From the NCBI GenBank assembly GCA_933228895.1, contig OW121854.1, positions 134,521,926 through 134,585,925 on the forward strand: DNA of 64,000 nucleotides, read 5' to 3'. The notes under the pieces are model-generated. The model worked only from the letters and a program-made list of their open reading frames with translations. It ran no database searches and was not told where the DNA came from. Of the stretch, positions 12,662-25,800 are shown piece after piece (the first letter of the stretch is position 1; the number at the start of each line of letters is the position of its first letter). The translations under genes were made by a program, and so were the position numbers. This stretch comes from Platycnemis pennipes. Lineage: Eukaryota > Arthropoda > Insecta > Odonata > Platycnemididae.

Positions 12662-12745
12662 AGGAAAGAGGTTTTCTGGATCGGGAATCAAACCACGGAC
12701 TTTTGGCTTTCCGGGCCAATCAGCAGACTACCTCGTTACCCCGGG
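12662..12745 (-). mobile_element. tRNA-derived SINE head (B-box type), minus strand
   Basis: The reverse complement contains a B-box-like GTGGTTTGATTCCCG (from about 12681-12697) preceded by CCAAAAGTCC. The A-box region is degenerate. It resembles the heads at 16.5 and 18.4 kb and does not fold as a functional tRNA gene. The body and tail are not clearly delimited. Confidence 0.5.
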
Positions 12746-15322
12746 TTCCTGATCCCAAAAGCAATGGCAAACAGCTGTCTCACACGCCATTACGTTCCAT
12801 CAAGAATGGCACACGTAAGGCACAATATGGGCTTCCAAGAAGCCACTGTCCACGAGGATGAATTGCGTACACTATTTAAAGAAATGTTTCTTGGCTGGCA
12901 ATTTTCAACTGCCCTCCTGTTTTGAAGGGCAGTGGATATTTTAAATTTAAAGCTTTGTAGTATCAAAACAGTCGGATAGAAATGTACGAAGAAGGCAACA
13001 ATAATGGAGCGGGAAGTAATTTGCTATTCATGGTACGGGACCGACTTCTAAGGTCATTAGCAGTGACGGACATCGAGGTACAAGAATTCAGAAGAATTTG
13101 ACTGAGGTGACATGTGAAGAAGAGGAAGAGAAAAGGGTTTTGGATGGCGTGCAGGCAGGCGGAAGATAAATATTTGAAGAGGTGCCTAATGCAGGAAACA
13201 TGGATTGGTTATGGGAAAAGACAGACGTCGTAGCAGGCAGTGCATCCCAAACACCGACGTTGGTAATATGCTTACGATATAATGAATGTTCCAAAAAACT
13301 ATTACAGACAGTAGTCTTCGCTCGTTCACGCTGTGGCCACTCAATGGCGTTTGGCATATCAACCATAAAATATAAAAGAGGATAATGCAAGAATAAATCA
13401 CTACAGAACTTTCGAGATGTCGAAGATTGAGGCAGAGCACAGAATTCGCCTTATAGCAGAGCAAGGCGAGAAAGGGAATACACAAGACCCTTGGAAGGGG
13501 GGAGGGAGACCCTTGGGAAGCCAACCGCTAAGAAGGGAATGAGGGGAGAGAATAGAGCAAGACAGGAGGAAGAGAATGCCGCGCCAAGAAAGGATGAGAA
13601 TATAAGAGACCTGCAAGTGGGTGGAAGGGAAAATGGAGATGTCGTGAGGAATGCAGGGGGTGTAGCTGCCGCGGGGGGCTGTTTCGTGCGGGCATCCCTC
13701 GGGAAAGGGTGAAGAAGGCAAGGAATGTATGTGTGGAGATGGGACGAGAATTGTTAGAAAGGAGAGGTGGTGGAAACGAGCCCTTTACCCCTCTTACCCC
13801 TTACGTACCACACTTACCTGGCTCCATGCCATAGAGAATTCCCCTTTCTAAGGGCACTATCTCTACTTTTTTTTGCCCCCGAACTACCTACGCACATTGT
13901 CAGCCAAGCACTATTTGTGGGGCGGCGGCCATTCCCATTAATGCCAAAAAAAGTGACCGAGAAAAAAAAATAGCCTCCAGAACTCTGCTCGTCCTTAAAA
14001 TTGCACCAATTCAGGAGATACATTTGAAATTGGGCACTTAATTAAGCTTCCTTTCCGACAGCCCACATGTAATCCAGTCAGTAACCGCAATGTGGTGTGC
14101 CAGGGTATTTCCTAGCAATTTATTAATCAACTGTGATTTGTTAGAATAATATAATAAAGGAAATAGGAAAAGAATATTAAGGACATAATGTGATAAAGGA
14201 AAAAATTCGAAGCACCAGTTATTTCTCCTAATTCCTGGAGTAACAGAAGACAAAATCAATTCTCCACCTCGATGGCAGCCACTAAACACTTCGTGAAAGG
14301 AGAGAAGAAAAATTTCGTTGAGTGTGTAGATAAAACTGCAGACAAAATTATAAAGGGGCGTAAGAACCCAGAGGCCACAACTCTGCTAAGTAGCATCGTC
14401 CCCAAAATCCCTCCGGGAAGAAATGTTCAACTGCACTAAAAAATGAACTTCCCATCAGATTCCCCCACAGTAAAATAGTTGTTAATCTTCGACAGTTAAA
14501 AGTATAAATCAAAAGAAAATTTACAGCCTGGACGTAGCATATCCTTTTCTCCCAAAGCCCAATTCCTTTATACATTCCGATTGTCGGGAAAAAGATTTGC
14601 TTTATGCATATTTCACACAATTTCGCTCCTATTATTCCCGTGACAATCTCGAACTCCATCGCACCGTTATCTACACTTTCCTCAATCTCTATCCCTCCAA
14701 ACGAGAAATGAATTCCGACGCTATTCAATGTGTTCGCCATCTCTTCCCCCGCCCCCCCTCCCTACTTCAAGAAATTCCTTTTCCGGGGACCCAACGTAGA
14801 CGCACCGAACTTCCTTTCCCTCTCCCAAACAGCATCCATCTCCCGCCAGTATAACTCTCTCCGCTCTATCCCTCAATCCTCCGACACAACCCTCAACCAC
14901 AGAAACCCTTACGATCACCCTCGTGGGTGAACAAATAGATGGATCAAACTGAAAATTGCAGCAACACAACGACGCTGCTCAGAAGGAGTAAGCCCAGAAG
15001 ACTAAATAAGTATGATCACTAAAAAATCATTTAATATGTTACCTAGGAATGTTAAGATTGCAAAGAGGTTGAAAGGATTCCTAATTTCTAAAACCATGCC
15101 CACTGAACATAGAAAATGTAAATTGTTTCTTTCATCCTAAATGATTTCTTGTTAACAATCCAATTCTCCCACCTTCAATCCGATGCCTCGGGAGCTCCAA
15201 ATTTATTTTCATTGTGCGAGTTTGTTTTTAAATATATTTCTTTTTACGAAGGAATGAAATTTCTATTTCTATTCGATTTCTATATACCCAGAGGAGCTAT
15301 TGGTGCTACGGACTCTTAAGGG
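12746..15322. other. Anonymous DNA with purine-rich and pyrimidine-rich tracts
   Basis: No gene is recognised. 13480-13720 is purine-rich (many GGA/GAA) and 14720-14935 is pyrimidine-rich, which produces long opposite-strand open frames that look spurious. The 130-codon frame at 14348-14740 (-) has no recognisable family. Confidence 0.5.
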
Positions 15323-16185
15323 GTCATCATCATCATCATTGGTCAGCAATCCTAGGATTGGTTTGACGCAGCTTCCACTCGATTCTTCTATCGGCCAACC
15401 TTTTTATTGTGACGTAATTCTTCTCTTTTACATTCTTCACAACCTGTTCCATGTATCTCATACGAGGCCTGCCTTTTCCAATCTTCCCGTTCACTTTTCC
15501 CTCGACGATAGTCTTCATCAGGCCATCGTGTCTCAAGATATGGCCGATTACGTTTTCCCTTCTTCTCTTTAGATTTGTCAGCAGACTTCTCTTTTCTCCT
15601 ACTCTTCTTAACACTTCCCCGTTACTTACTCGGTCGATCCATTTAATCTTCAGCATTCTTCTGTAGCACCACATTTCAAATGCTTCTACCCTTTTCTTCT
15701 CCGCTGCTGTCATCGTCCATGCTTCACTGCCTAAAAGAAACACACTCCAGAAATACGTTTTGATGAATTGCTTCCTTACTTTTAAGCTTGTATTTCCAGC
15801 TGTAAGTAGATTCTTCTTTTGAAAGAATGCCCTCTTTGCCTGGGCTATTCTACTCACTATTTCTTTCTTGCTTCGTCCATAATTGGTTACTCGGCTTCCT
15901 AGATAACAGAACTCTTTAACCTCTTCAAGTTTTCCTAGTTTGATATTGGTCTTCGCCACTTCTTTCTTGCTGCAACCATAATCTTAGTCTTCTTCTTATT
16001 TGTCTTCAGCTGATATCTGGTCATAGTCCTTTCCATGGTTGTTAGCATCTTATTCAGCTCCTTCTCTGTCTCTGCTATGAGAGATATGTCATCAACGAAT
16101 CGTAGCATACTGATTGTTTCTCCGTGGATGTTCACTCCAGAACACTTCTCCTTGACTTCATTTATGGCTCTCTCGATGTAAACAT
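15323..16185 (-). pseudogene. RTE-clade LINE copy 2, 5'-truncated
   Basis: On the minus strand, the catalytic RFVDDISLIAE block (about 16082-16114) is followed by KELNKM, thumb, and the C-terminal region (FCYLGSRVT, AWTMTAAEKKRV, MWCYRRMLKIKW, GHILRHDGLMKT), ending near ADRRIEW. One frameshift near 15950 joins two otherwise open frames (15935-16231 and a 207-codon frame 15336-15959). FADD is changed to FVDD. The 3' terminus is a CAT/ATG trinucleotide run (15324-15339), as expected for RTE elements. Homology to copy 3 stops near 16185, which marks the 5' truncation point. The long intact C-terminal frame suggests a younger insertion than copy 1. Confidence 0.88.
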
Positions 16186-16494
16186 GATAAATAAAAACCC
16201 TAGCACGGAGTTTATCGTTCAGCAATTCCAAAACCTGGAGCTAAGATTATCAATTAGGGTTGGTTTAAGCCCTTGTAATGAGGGAATCGAGAAAGATGGA
16301 AATGGGGAATGAGATAATATAAAATGGAAGATGAAAAGCAAAGAGGAAGGGATAAAAATCTATATGCATTCGAAAGGCAGTAATTGGAAGTGCAAGGTTA
16401 TGAAATGAAAGGTAAATAAGAAACACAAGAGAAAATGAAGCAGAAAAACATTTTGGACGTCACAATAGGGAAAACAAGCACGAGAGTTGGTCGT

Positions 16495-16600
16495 GGTGGC
16501 CAGGTCGGTAACGCACTTGCCTGGCATCCCAAAGGTCGCGGGTTCGAATTTCGCCAAGGATATTAATGCTATGCCCGTCCCAGAGTTTGATCTTATGTTA
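16495..16600 (+). mobile_element. tRNA-derived SINE head
   Basis: An A-box-like TGGCCAGGTCGG (about 16497-16508) and a B-box GGTTCGAATTT (16541-16551) are spaced as in a tRNA-like Pol III promoter. The following sequence does not form an aminoacyl-acceptor partner, so it reads as a SINE fragment and not a tRNA gene. It is similar to the minus-strand copy at 18.4 kb (shared CCAAAGGTCG-GGGTTC). Confidence 0.6.
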
Positions 16601-18369
16601 GACGAAGCGATATAAGCTTAAATGTTGGAGCACCTAAACCCCAAGACTGCCAGTGGAAGCAAGAATATCAAAACGAAAATAATTAAGCGGAGTGAGCTAA
16701 AAATGAAACAAAGAAAAGAACTTTTAAGCCCCATGCAAAGTGCAATAGATGTTCCAGAAATCCCAGGAGCTGTTCAGCACTTCAGACAATTTTATAGCAG
16801 CATAATAGCTATGGCGATGACGGTCTCATGAAGAATACACTCAGTAGCTTTAAAGCTCTCAATCATACAGGAAATGCACCTTTATTGTAGAGGCACCTTA
16901 ATCATTGTTTTCACTAGGTTGCCATGATCGGGGGTAGTCACGCACCTTGAGGCTTCGGCAAATGCACAGTATTTTTACTTCGTTTGTTCACGCGTTTTTC
17001 CTATATCGCGACTAAAAAAGGGCCAGATTCAGTAGCATTTGTAACTATTAATGAATCTGTAAGTCACCGCAATCCAATGACAGAGAGTACATAACGGTGG
17101 GTTCCCCAAAAGTTGTCAGCTTATGAGCTTCGACGCTACTTGCAGTTATGAAAGACATGCACACGTCCTTCCATTCGGCTGAAGATTTGGAAGATAAAAG
17201 GAGAACAACTCAAATGGAGCTTATTCCATCACAAAAAACCGTTTTGAAAACTCCTAAACCGATTAAAGTGCTGTTATCCGAACGCTGAGCTCGTGCCGAT
17301 GAGAAGTAGAGGTCGCTTCGAAGGGCATCACTAATCGAATCGTTCTACCCGATTGTTTTTGACAACAAACAAGAGAGGGAGGAGGGCCAAGCGTTTGGTG
17401 TTTTTATGAATTTTGTCTGGCAAGCACTGCTCATCCCTCTTTATCCATGAAGAATACATGTAATCCCTTGTTGAACAATGTTAATTTCGCCAGACAATCA
17501 CAAAACCGCACGATTACCGAATAGGAATTTCCGAACGAATAGGAATTTAGGAACGAAAGAATATCAATGCCTCACAACGCTGACGAAAGATGAAACGAAA
17601 GACTGATTTACCTAAAATAGCTTCGAGACCACTAACTAAGAGAGGATGGAAAGTACGAAGGAGGGATGTTCTAAGAACCAACAGCAAAAGAGAGGTGCCG
17701 ACAGAGGTACATAGTACCTACTTTATAATTCAATTGAGGTACCGCAGTAGCGCTGAAGGCAGGATAAGACAGACAATACTACCTGAGGGGACGACCCAAA
17801 GATGATGGCAGGAGAGAATATCAGGGTAACACAAAGGTTTGCGCCCACTATTACCACAATTTAGATATTTTCGTGAAAAATGCATTTCAAGCTACCACAC
17901 CGTAGAGTTAAAATTTCTTACAATAAAATTGATCGGTGTTAGCTGAAACTTTTTCGTATAGAATCGTTCAAAAGTAGCGAAACAGCTAATGCTACCCAAT
18001 GAATCAAGCTGGAAATTTCAAATACTAGATTATTCTTGCAATACTATTCAGAAAACATTCTTTTTAAAGATGCCCACTCATCAACACCTTTAGCGTGGTA
18101 GTACATGCATACAGAAGGAGCGAAAAACAAAGAATAATTTCATCTACGTGCACAAGCTAGTAACTACCCTGCATGCCTCACCAAGGATGAGTCGCAGGGG
18201 GTAAATAATCACAGAACTTGCATTTCGCACACGCACAAACACGTAGGTACCTAACCAGAAGCCATGGTCTGGCTTACTTGCCCGTGCCTTGTCAAATACA
18301 TGTCATAGTTGTTTCAGCTAAGATAGAGAGAGTACAGAATGGATGAGATGGGAACAGAAGTGTTTTAAT
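16601..18369. other. Anonymous DNA
   Basis: Only short frames of about 70 codons are present, with no recognisable domain. There is a small GAATAGGAATTT direct duplication near 17518-17548. Nothing else is supportable. Confidence 0.5.
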
Positions 18370-18530
18370 GCACATACATTTTGCTGCACAAATAAAGGAA
18401 GGCGCACATTCCGGTCACGGGTGGAGAAAATCCCACACGGGTGGGATTTGAACCCACGACCTTTGGCTTGGCAGGCGAGGAATTACCCTCCAGCAAACCT
18501 AGGAGATTAGCCACCGTGGCCGGCATGGAT
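18370..18530 (-). mobile_element. tRNA-derived SINE, minus strand
   Basis: The reverse complement reads GGCCACGGTGGCTAATCTCC (degenerate A-box) and then, after CCAAAGGTCG, a good B-box GGTTCAAATCCCACC. Downstream in the element's sense is a body with two short CCACCCGTG-like direct repeats. An intervening stretch of extra bases between the A- and B-boxes makes a functional tRNA impossible. Confidence 0.6.
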
Positions 18531-19464
18531 AAGCTTACAAGAGAAATAGTGTACAAATCAAGGTCCGAAAATAAGATTTATTTCTTAACAAACCTGGAGG
18601 GTTGTGCTTGAAGACATCGGGATTACAGGTAAGGAAGGAGTAACGTGGGATAAACACGAATGGCTCGCAAATTTGGTGTGTTAAATCCGCTGATTACTAC
18701 CTCATTCATTGTTAACACTTGTGTTCTCTCTAATGTGGGAGCTCTGTAGTCGAGACAGATGAGAAAAACTCAAGTGAAAACAGTTATTGATTCTGTAACG
18801 AGCGAGTCAGACACATTAAATTTGCAAACCATTCGCGTTTGTACCACGTTACTCCTTGGTTATCTATTGGAGATTATCCTGACGAACTCCCGGTTAAAAA
18901 CTATGAAAAAACAAAATAATAACGGTGAATTAAAGGCCTTTAGAGTTGCTGGAGGAAAGCCTCCATGAAAGAGAGAGAGATAGCATATATGTTCCTCAAA
19001 TGAGTTCAAAGCCTGCTATTCTGCTGCCCGGGGTATCCCCACAATTCTTTCCACTTCGAACCCTCAACACTGGGGCGGGATCCCCGATGAGCCTTCATGA
19101 GCCAAGTCGTCCTCAGTCACCCGGTGGCGGGTGTAGGTACGGAGAGCAGGACGTGAAGGCTCAGCAATCGAGACCGCAGGACGCAACGTCACAATGGAGC
19201 GGCATCAATCGACGGGCAGGACACGGATGAGGCGAGACCGCTACCGAAAGAGAGAGCTCCCCCCTAAGGGATCCCCACTTTCTCGACCCCACTACGTCCC
19301 CTCCATACGATCCTCGAAGCTTGCGATAAGGGAGGGAGGGAAACTCAATCAATAATCCACTATCCCTGATGGTTACATAAATTAAAACTGTTACGAAAAA
19401 GGCATGAACTCGAGATATAACCACGAATAACCATGATTTAGAAAACGATGATAAAGGCAACAGA
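18531..19464. other. Anonymous DNA
   Basis: No gene is recognised. The opposing frames at 18946-19230 (+) and 19161-19460 (-) overlap and show no domain. Confidence 0.5.
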
Positions 19465-20150
19465 TCCTACTGAAGCAAATCACTTAAGAATCTATATACT
19501 GGTTTAGCTGTGCCCATAATAACATATGGTAGTGAGGCCTGGGGAGATGAACTGAATAAAAGGAAAAGTACTCGAAACAAAGTAAATAGAGCACAGAGAA
19601 TTCCTCTCTACAGTAACAAAGTGCTACCGGACAGTTTCAATTGAGGCCTTATGTGTATTATCTGGAAATCTACCAGTAGACCTGGTAATAGATGAAAAAA
19701 GACGAATTTATCAATTAAAACAAAAGAATATTGACACGCCGGATAACCGCAAGCAAGTAAGGGAAGAAGTCCTTGCAAAATGGCAAGACAGATGGGATAA
19801 AACCATCAAAGGCCGAGAAACTTGGAAATATTTTCCAAACGTATCAGAGAGAATGCATATGCAATATGTGCATTTAGATTACTATGTGTCACAATTTTTA
19901 ACTGGCCACGGAGACTTTGCAGAGAAGTTACAACAACTTGGACTTAAGGAAGATCCGATGTGCACAAACTGTGATAAAAACGAAAATGAAAACGCATGGC
20001 ACGTCCTCGTAGAATGCACAGCATTTAAGGAAGAAAGAACACCCCTTATAAATCGGTACAATCAACTAAGTATGTATATTACACATAAAAGTCTGACAAC
20101 AAAAGAAAATTTTGAATTATTCAAAAGAGACCTGTAATAAAATTTTGAAT
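19465..20150 (+). pseudogene. R1/I-like LINE, 3' terminal part
   Basis: This is the C-terminal part of a LINE reverse transcriptase. After RT it reads LAVPIITYGSEAWG, then RAQRIPL. One frameshift near 19610 leads to YRTVSIEAL and a long open stretch: GRETWKYFPN, QFLTGHGDF, then a C-x2-C ... H-x4-C zinc knuckle (CTNC ... HVLVEC). This thumb, 'LTGHG' and CCHC order is typical of R1, LOA and I group elements. Translation ends at TAA (20135-20137), followed by a short A-rich end with AATAAA-like strings. The RT catalytic part and endonuclease are absent (5' truncation, at about 19465). Confidence 0.75.
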
Positions 20151-20399
20151 AAAAAGAAAATAATGACTATCTAATTACCAATAGAGCCAACCATTCCGAT
20201 GACCCTACCAATGGTAGGTGAGGGGACAGCTGGTCGGTAAATCCGACGAACAAAGCGCTAAAGCACGGTTTGCGCTCAAAAGGAAAAAGATAAAATGGGG
20301 AAATGGAAATAAAGCGGCCCCCTGATCATAAGTGGAAACTTGAATATCAGGGGGGTGGAAGGAGGGTCCGCGGGGGTGTGTCCCCCGAAACAGCTGTCC

Positions 20400-20960
20400 A
20401 ACATTGATCCACTTCTCGTCTGTGTACACAATATCCCTTCGATCACGGCGATATTTTCTCAACAGTCTCAAATAATTATGACGCCAACGGATAATATCGT
20501 CTCTTTCAATAAGCATGTTTCGTCTACCCCTGCGTTCATATACGAAGCCTATGTCAAGAAGAAGACGGTATAACGTAGTCCTCTTGAAGTTAGGAAGATC
20601 CATATCTAAATTTACGGAGTTGAGAATAGTTTTTAGAGTCGGAGGAATATTTTTCCTGAATGATTCATGAACTTTCCTTCGAACTCTCGATCTTATGAAA
20701 TAATTATGCATTACTGATCTCGCATTCTTATACGGTTGATTAATTGTTTTCCTTTTCGAAGGAGTAACCAATGCACCGCGGGATGCTTCCTTTCTTACCC
20801 TGTAGATAGTAGACTGTGGGCACCCAGTGACCTTCTAAGTTTCTTTGCAGGATTCAGCAACATTGAGCGATTAGTTGAAATATTTGAACACATTAAACAC
20901 CATCTCTCTTTCACGGCTTCTCAACTTCTCCCCTTTCCTGCTCCTATTCGTTTCGGACAT
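20400..20960 (-). pseudogene. DDE_3-type (IS630/Tc1-mariner-like) transposase, 5' half
   Basis: On the minus strand, an ATG at 20958-20960 opens a frame beginning MSETNRSRK. A helix-turn-helix region follows (VTGCPQSTIYRVRKE), with two in-frame stop codons inside it. The frame then runs open through RRKVHESFRK, TTLYRLLLDIGF and the first catalytic block IVYTDEKWINVG. Similarity ends abruptly after the first acidic motif near 20400, and the sequence beyond (G/P-rich) is unrelated, so the second and third catalytic residues are missing. The linker, 'LIERDDIIRWRHNYLR' and 'DEKW' order is typical of arthropod DDE_3 transposases. It is non-functional. Confidence 0.75.
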
Positions 20961-22819
20961 TGAGATAGCACACTATTGGAAAGAAATTGATCTGGAGGAC
21001 ACTCTACAGCACTGTTGAATTTTGCACTCCACACACCACTTGTTCACGCACAGAAATCTGACGAGACACTAAATCCCCTGCCCTTTCTATCCTTGGTCCC
21101 TAACACCGAAGGGTCGCTTCTAAAGCAGATGTTTTATGGCACCTTCTTAACGGAACTTCTGGAAATACCAAATACACAGTCAAAGGATGAGAATAGAATA
21201 AGAATATCCCTCGTACAAATATATTCGCATCATTTTCTGCCGTAAGGCACGTAAGACCTTTTCTTCCTTCGCTGTAAACATTTTTGCTGAGAATTTCAGT
21301 TTTTGTATATTTTCATCAGCCAAGTTCTTACAACTAATATATTTCGAATGAAATATATTACTATTGCTTTTACTAAATGCTAGAAACAAAAAACGATATC
21401 TTTTTTATCAGAGAGGCACGAGTAATTAAAGTATCAAGCTCATTCTCCGACAGAGAATCTTCCTTCCACGCGATAGGTTAGCTGGCAGGACAGAGAGAGC
21501 GGCGGAATTACGGCGCGTGGAAAATATTTGGCGAAATCAAAAATTCATAACTCCCTTTGTAATCAAGACAGAGTTACGATTCTTTCACCAAAAACAAATA
21601 TGAAGTTTTATCTAAATAACATACGCAGCATGTATGGATCTATATCGTGAACTACGAAAGTTAGTAGGCGACCGCTTTCTGCATTGCAAAGTTAAAAATA
21701 TTTTGTCCAAAAGATATTATAATGAATATAACAACGTTGAAACTCATTTAAAAACCAATTAGAGCTCACCAATATGGAGGCAAACGTATAAAAAACTTTT
21801 ATTCAAAGTTTTAACTCAATACTGTGAACTGTTTGTCTGCAACTGGGTGAGGAACATGAAATCAGAAGCGCGCCGTTACTGACGGAAATTCAAGGAAATA
21901 TTTTTTATAGTATTTAATTTAAAAGATATCGAATAATTATTGCAACCACTAAATGTAGCATCTTTCTCTGCTTCAGGAAATGTCTATTTTTATTGCATAG
22001 CATCATATCCATTTTTCTGCTGTCATTGGCAACGTCGCACCTCCGGCCTTATGGATATTTACATGGGAAACGAATCTCCATAAGAGAAAACCAACGCTAA
22101 TTTTTCACTCGAGACATTCCTTTCAAAATAAAAATTTTGAAAGGAATTTAAATTAGAAATAAATTTTGTGATTTTTATAACCTCCATCTTCACAACCAAT
22201 GGAAAGGTAAAAGTTGGCTATCATAACAATTCATGCGGAAGATAGGCCTATACAAGGAGATTAGATGCACTTGAAGCAACATCACAGTTGATTCGTGACG
22301 CAAGATTGGCCATTTTGTTAGGCACGGACAGTCTGGGGAAGGCAAGCAGATGCAAGGAGGTTAGAAGGTACTGGAGGCAGCTTCGCAGCTGATTCCCGAG
22401 GCAAGGATGACCATTTTCGATTGGCACAAACATATTGAATCTATACTCGCACTCTTCATGGATGATTTTGACGATGCACGCGGTGAACCTAGGAGTAGTA
22501 GATAGAATTCGGAGTAAAATTCGTGAAAATAATATAAGTGACAAATCAAGCAAACGTGTGTAATTTCAAGAGGTTGAATTTGTACCAGACGTTAAGGAAA
22601 GAATTGTATTCTTGTGGAATAAAATACATATAAAGGTACTTTTATAAATTTTTCTTTGCAAAGACTGCAGACGCCGCCGAAATGTATTTCGGACACGATA
22701 CTCTTGAAGGGTAATATTAGTCATAATTATTTACAGGAGGCAACCGACAGCTATAATCATTTGCGCAATTCAGAATACGTGAGTGATTGCGTAGAGAAGA
22801 GGCTTTCATGGAAGGGAAG
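20961..22819. other. Anonymous AT-rich DNA
   Basis: No gene is recognised except the diverged direct repeat listed separately. The frames are short and unconvincing. Confidence 0.5.
22253..22427. repeat. Diverged tandem duplication, period about 101 bp
   Basis: Segments 22253-22325 and 22354-22427 align over about 73 bp (AAGGAG-TTAGA ... CAG-TGATTC ... GCAAG ... CCATTTT ... GGCAC). On the minus strand both encode similar peptides (NLASRINCDVASSAS and ILASGISCEAASS). No family was recognised. Confidence 0.65.
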
Positions 22820-25800
22820 ATCATCATCAAGGGTCAACAATCCTAGGATTGGTTTGACGCAGCCCTCCACTCGATTCTTCTATCGGCCAACCTCTTCATA
22901 CCAACGTAGTTCCTCTCTTTCACGTCCTTTACGACCTGTTCTACGTAACTCATACGAGGCCAACCTTTTCCATTCTTCCCGGTAACTTTTCCTTCGACGA
23001 TTGTCTTCATCAGACTATCGTGTCTTAATATGTGGCCGATTAATTTGTCCCGTCTTCTTTTTTTAGTTTTCAGCAGACTTCTCTTTTCTCCCACTCTTCT
23101 TAGGACTTCTTCATTGATCACTCGTTCGATCCATTTTATCTTCATCATTGTTCGATAGCACCATATTTCGAATGCTCCCACCCTTTTCTTCTCTGCTGCT
23201 GTCATCGTCCATGCCTCACTGCCGTTAAGGAACATGCTCCAGATATACATTTTGATGAATTGCTTCCTTACTTCCAAGCTTGTATTTCCAGCTGTTAGTA
23301 GATTCTTCTTTTGAAAGAATGCCCTCTTTGCCTGGGCTATTCTACTCACTATTTCTTTCTTGCTTCGTCCATCGTTGGTTACTCTACTTCCCAGGTAACA
23401 GAACTATTTCACCTCTTCCAGTTTCTGTTTTCCTAGTTTAACGTTGGTTTTCGCCTCTTCTTTTTTGCTGCACACCTATATCTTAGTTTTCTTCTTATTG
23501 ATCTTCAGCTGATGTCAGGCCATTGTCCTTTCCATTGCTGTTAGCATCTTATTCAGCTCCTTCTCTGTCTCTGCTATGAGAGCTATGTCATCAGCGAATG
23601 GTGGCATGCTGATTGTTTCTCCGTGGATGTTCACACCAGAACACCTCTCCTAGACTTCATTGATGGCTCTCTCAATGTAAACTTTAAAAATTACGGGAGA
23701 CAGTGCACAGGCTTGTCGCACTCCTTTCCTTATTCTTGCCTGTTCACAGCTGGGTCCAGATATAATCACAGCTACTTTGTTTTTATACAAACTGTGGAAA
23801 TTCTTCGATCATTGTAGGAAATTCCAATTCCTTTCAGAATATCAAGCATTGAATTCCAATCCACGTTGTCAAAGGCCTTCTCTAAATCTACATAGCAATG
23901 AACGTCGGTTTGTTCTTCTCCATTCTCTTCTCTATAAACAGCCTAAGTGCCAATATTGCTTCTCTTGTACCATTACTTTTCCTGAATCCGAATTGATCTT
24001 CATCCAGGAACTCCTCTGCTTTTCGTTCTCTTCTCCTGTAGATGATCCTTGTCAATATCTTTGATGCATGTGTCGTCAGGCTTAGAGTCCTAAAATTTTC
24101 GCATTTCTCTGCTCCCTTCTTTTTGGGAATAGGAATGATGATGTTTTTCTCGAAGTCCCTGGGTATTTCTCCTGTTGAGTACATGTCGCAGATGACATTA
24201 TAAAGATGGGCCAATGTCCTCTCTCCCGCATTCCTTATCAGTTCTGCGGGTATATCATCAATTCCAGAAGCCTTATTCATCCGAAGGTCCCTTACTGCTG
24301 CGTCGAATTCCGATCTCAATATTGAAGCCCCCATATCATCCTTCTCGACTTCGCTTTCCTCTTCAATCACTTTCGTGCTGAGATTGTTCCCGTTGTATAA
24401 CTCTTCGAGATATTCTTTCCATCTCTTCACTTTGTCTTCATTTTCACTCAAAAGTTCTCCATTCTTCTCCCTTATAGAATTGCATCTTGCGCTCCGTTCC
24501 TGGAGGTGGTTCCTCACTATCCTATAGGCAGCTTACACCTTTTCAATGGTAAGGTTGTTTTGTACATCTTCGCACAGATTGTTGCATTTCTCTACATTCT
24601 GGATGTTTTCTACATTTCTCTAGCTTTCCTGGCTTTACGACTTACTTCGTTCCTTATTCTTTTGTAGCAAAGCTGCCCTTCTTCAGTTTTCGCATTCTTG
24701 TACTTTCTTCTTTCTTAAATCAATTCTAAGACTTCCTCAGTGATCCATGGCTTTTTCTTGGCAACTTTTCTTCTTCCAAGAACTTCTTTTGCGGCTTCCT
24801 GTAGTCCACATTTAATGTTTTCCCAACGCTCTTCTACTGGTTTCTCAGTCAGGTCCTCTCCTATGTTGTTTCCCACTGCTTTTTGAAATGCCAGCTGATG
24901 TTGAGCCTCCTTTAGTTTTTCTACTTGCCATATATATTCTTCTTTGTTTTCTTCATTTTCTTGAATTTTAGATGGTATTTCATCATCACTAAATTATGGT
25001 CACTGTCGATGTCTGCCCCAGGGTAGCTTTTGCAGTCCTTCACTTGGTTTCTAAATCTCTGCTTCACTAAAATGTAGTCTATTTGACATCTTCTTCTGTC
25101 TCCTGGCATTTTCCATGTGTATCTTCTTCGTTTGTGATTTTTAAACAATGTGTTAGCAACCACTAACTTATGTTGGGTGCAGAACTCCAGCAGCCTTTCT
25201 CCTCTTTCGTTTCGGTTTCCCAATCCTTATTTTCCAGTTATTCATCCATCTAGTCCTTCGCCGACAACGGCGTTCCAGTCTCCTAAAATAATTAGGTTTT
25301 TTCTCCTCTTACCTGTTTTATAACTCAGTGATATCTTCGTAGACATCTTCCACTTCTTTATCTTCGTAGTCCGACGTAGGCATGTAAACTTGCACCACAA
25401 TGGTATCTGTAGGCTTAGTTTCAGTTTTAACCATAACAATCCTTTCACTGTATTGCAGGAAGCTCTTCACACGCAGTCCCGCACTCTTCCTGAGCATTAT
25501 GCCTACTCCAGCGTTACCATTCAGTGATCCGGTGTGAATAATTCTATAACTTCCACTCCAAAAGTCTCCTTCTTCGGGCCATCTCATTTCACTGATTCCT
25601 AATACATCGAGATCCATTCTCCGCATTTCCACCTTCAGGTTCTCCAGTCTTCCGCAGGACCGAAGTGATCGCACGTTCCACGTTCCTACCCTAAAATGAG
25701 TATCACACTTGACTGATGTACTCTCTCGGGTAGTCCCCGCCCGAAGATCCGAATGGGGGACTATTTTACCTCCGGAATATTTTACTCGAGAGGGTTCCAT

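Noticed and set aside
13480..13720. Overlapping opposite-strand ORFs in purine-rich DNA
   Set aside because: Strand-biased composition creates long open frames on both strands, with no domain.
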